Positions 61,783 through 64,000 of a stretch of 64,000 nucleotides of DNA are shown here, piece after piece. The notes beneath the pieces were generated by a model, which saw only the letters and a program-made list of their open reading frames with translations, made no database searches and was not told the DNA's origin. Where the stretch lies: contig CM076271.1 in NCBI GenBank assembly GCA_038380795.1, forward strand, positions 21,405,001-21,469,000, in the 5' to 3' direction. The position numbers were made by a program, and so were the translations under genes. Origin of the DNA: Pyrocephalus nanus (lineage: Eukaryota; Chordata; Aves; Passeriformes; Tyrannidae). Position 1 is the first letter of the stretch; every line of letters starts with the position of its first letter.

Positions 61783-61902
61783 CAAAGTCAAAGAAAAGAT
61801 GACCAGCATGAGTATGAATTATATCAACAAATTTTGCATCTGAAGGATCCAGCCTAACCATTGTGGGAGTGTATTGGAAAAGAGGCCCAGCTGGATCCAA
61901 AC
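61783..61902 (-). CDS. Lipase exon with the catalytic aspartate
   Basis: Acceptor TTCATTTAG, donor GTAAGT. Completes the split glycine and encodes [20 protein letters not shown] and then [13 protein letters not shown] and LFFDFG. The first Asp after ITG-L is the triad acid; RLDPSDA is the conserved metal-site region of the family. It is 120 bp, phase 1 to phase 1. Confidence 0.93.
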
Positions 61903-63090
61903 CTAAATGAATGGAGATACATCTGATTGAGTAAATAATACTATATGTATATCATCACATACAGAGTGTGTATACTATATGTCATTACATTCCTGCCTTT
62001 ACTCCTCATGGAAAAATGCATTTTGTGGTTTGCAGCCAGCAAAACAGTAGAGTTTTAATAAAGAAGGGACTGGAGACATTGCAGCACAGTATGACGGTTG
62101 TTTGGCTTACTTTTGGGGGAAATGTTATACAAAGAGGTTTGTTGGGTTTTGACTTGGAGTTTTTTTGGATGTTAGCAAAAATATGAAATCTTGATATGTT
62201 ACTCTGAGCATGTAGATTTGTTTAAGAAATTTTATTTGGCCACAAATCCAAAAGGTCTTAGTTGAAAATGGTAGCCCTTCAGTGTCAGTGAGGTCCCCTC
62301 GGAGATAAGGAAAATACATCTCTGATCCTAGTTTCCCTGAACTGCTTAGGTGAACTACTTATTGTGTTCATGGCTTAGGCAAACCAATGTCTGTGCAGAG
62401 AAAAGAACTGACTGGAGGAGAAGGAAAGCAGAAAATGGTGAGTCTTTTAAAAAAGCTATGTGTGAGTGTATCAGGATGCTGTGTCTCTGTGTGTGTGGCT
62501 GTGTGACCAACAACTTTCTCCATTTTCAGGGTGTCTGTGGCTATTTACCATCTTATCCTGGTGGGATTTTATACCATCTTATCTAGGGGTTTTAATTTTT
62601 CATTTCAGATTTTCAAACTCCTGAACTGCTGAAAAGTCATGTTAGAGTGGGTTTTTAAAACCAAATATGACAATGCTTTGCTAGTGTTTTATAGGTCTGT
62701 TATTCCACATACAATACAACATTCTCTTCCTATTCTCTAAATCATTACAAATCATAATCTAGTGCTCCCTGGGAGTAGCATGTCTGGGTAGCACATCTTT
62801 TTTCCCTGTGACCTGTGAAAAGTGACCTCTACTTAGCCCCAATCAGGACAGTTAAGCCTTTTTGATCCACTGCAGTTGAGCCTGTCTCAGAGCTGTGAAT
62901 GTTGACATGTGAAATGCTGGTGTTCCATAGGAATGGCTTATCCTATGACCTGTGTGATATCATGTTGGCTGGTTGCTGTTATTTATGACAAACCAGCACA
63001 CTGCAGCCTGTACTGTGTGTTTATAAACGAGCAGTGACTCTTCAGTTTCATGAAAATGTAAAGTTTCATCAGCAGGAATAGCTTCAGTAC
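61903..63090. other. Lipase intron, nothing else seen
   Basis: Intron between the serine and aspartate exons. It includes a short TATA/ATGT-rich patch near 61,938-61,990. No exon or repeat family was recognised. Confidence 0.7.
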
Positions 63091-63199
63091 CTGTTATTCT
63101 TCCAATGCCAGATTTCCTTCTCCCTGCCTCCCCTGCAACATGTGCTCCAAGGCTATGGCCGATGAAATGAATGTTGGCAGGAGAGTAGCCATAGTCCTT
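63091..63199 (-). CDS. Lipase exon with the catalytic serine
   Basis: Acceptor CATCTTCACAG precedes AAGGACTATGGC and donor GTACTG follows. The peptide is [20 protein letters not shown] continuing to the GRITG split glycine. GHSLG is the nucleophile elbow. The exon is 109 bp, starts in phase 0 and ends in phase 1. Confidence 0.93.
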
Positions 63200-64000
63200 C
63201 TGTGAAGATGTATGGAAAGTTAAAAAACTAGTGTGGGGATACGAGTCTGTTAAACTGCAGCATGGCCCCATGCAGTGCCAGGATATGGACAGAGCAGTGG
63301 GAGCACACTCGCATGGAGGCGAGTGTGTTATGTGGAAAGTTACAGTTATGGGCAATGGGATCTCTACCTAAAGAGAAGCAATTCCCCACTCATCCCACCT
63401 CTCTTATATCGCACCTCTGGAAGGCAGTTATCTCTGTAAGGAACTGGCCCTTATGATAGAAAAGGAAGATGGAATTTCTGCACATAAGTCCCTACATTTG
63501 AACTGATTGCTTTTCCAAAAGATGAATGACCTTATTGCCTCACCCCTGAACATGTCTGTCTGTTCAGGATAGGAGTCTGTTATGGAGGAGTTGTGCCTTT
63601 GTCAGGACATACCATCTGTGTGAATCTAGTGTGCATCTCGTTATGGAAATGCTCCACCTCACAGGTCCTTAAGGATGGGGAGGACCATGCCAGGAATGCT
63701 GCTGGTGTGCCAGGCTTGGCTGACTTTCAACAGGGGAAGGCTGATGTTGGCAGCTGCAGGAGAGTCAGTTCTCTCTGCTGCAATTCAGTTCCTGCAGAAG
63801 GCAGCATGTGTGACCCACAGAGGGATATTTTAACCATATTGGTCCTCAGTAACCACTCTTGACCTACCAGTTTTGTTAGACAGTCTCCAATCTGATGTTT
63901 TATCCAGTAAAAACTTTCAGCAACCATGGCATGTAAGCCTCTGGGGACATGCTTATCTGTGGTCTGGTGCTAAAGCAGGTATTTCCATTTGTGTGGGATT
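63200..64000. other. Lipase intron continuing out of the window
   Basis: The preceding lipase exon (with the conserved VDW and VGAE motifs) was looked for on the minus strand up to 64,000 and not seen, so it probably lies beyond the window end. Confidence 0.6.

Larger units (their letters stand above)
56026..63199 (-). other. PNLIPRP3-like: Partial gene of the pancreatic lipase family (six exons visible)
   Basis: Secreted triacylglycerol or galactolipid lipase of the PNLIP family, acting outside the cell; members are pancreatic or epithelial. Six exons in consistent phases (0/1/1/1/0/1) join to about 236 residues without a frameshift. They hold the whole catalytic triad: Ser in GHSLG, Asp in ITGLDPAGP and His in GCGH. 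The lid loop between the cysteines of MPGC and IGC is 23 residues, the full-length type seen in PNLIP. The start of the PLAT domain follows. Motifs such as CGHLDFYPNGGK, YYAESI and SSPYARWR are closest, from memory, to PNLIPRP3, but subfamily is uncertain. Amino-terminal exons would lie above 64 kb; the final PLAT exons are not found. One intron is only 90 bp (61,693-61,782). Confidence 0.9.

Noticed and set aside
63727..63927. Minus-strand frame ending in a GTAGGT donor near 63,862, considered as the preceding lipase exon
   Set aside because: It lacks the VDW and VGAE-type motifs expected there and does not fit the phase-0 start at 63,199 with a recognisable peptide.

Overview
The window reads as vertebrate, almost certainly avian, nuclear DNA. 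Three pieces of chicken repeat 1 (CR1) LINE 3' ends are present, with the bird-type terminal ATTCTATGATTCT signature. Two complete solo LTRs of endogenous retroviruses each have TG...CA ends and matching 5-bp target duplications. Genes are split into short exons bounded by GT/AG, and most of the window is non-coding. A passerine is my guess from the LTR types, but that is inference only.

Layout. 1-11.3 kb, AT-rich DNA with no supportable gene. 11.3-12.2 kb, a CR1 fragment followed by a CpG-rich solo LTR. 13.7-14.3 kb, a perfect 18-bp-arm hairpin and then an exon-like block ending in GTAAGT. 14.3-35.5 kb, AT-rich DNA holding a 1.17-kb solo LTR (25.6-26.8 kb). 35.5-37.0 kb, two CR1 3' ends with a TAAT-rich stretch between them. 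37.1-38.3 kb, a first CpG island with seven nearly identical 40-bp repeats. 39.9 kb, a second exon-like block. 41.7-50.9 kb, a moderately GC-rich segment holding the last coding exon of FGF5 (46.35-46.69 kb) and its 3' UTR. 51.0-53.0 kb, a second CpG island with thirteen 41/42-bp repeats, each carrying an ETS site and a YY1/TISU-type AAGATGGCG. 53-64 kb, AT-rich again, with six exons of a pancreatic-lipase-family gene on the minus strand.

The two recognised genes are unrelated in function: a secreted growth factor and a secreted triglyceride lipase. As I recall mammalian and chicken maps, they are not neighbours. Both are incomplete here. I could not find FGF5 exons 1 and 2 upstream, and the lipase lacks the exons for the end of its C-terminal PLAT domain although the window continues well past that point. 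Together with the GC-rich character of the FGF5 segment and the two motif-sharing, oppositely oriented CpG-island arrays that flank it, this suggests a rearranged or transposed segment, or an assembly join.

The most unusual item is the array at 51,702-52,237: a tandem amplification of a composite ETS plus YY1/TISU promoter element with a near-integral helical period, feeding into a CpG island with duplicated CACGTG blocks and a good splice donor. All identifications are from reading the sequence and from memory of protein families; no database search was possible.
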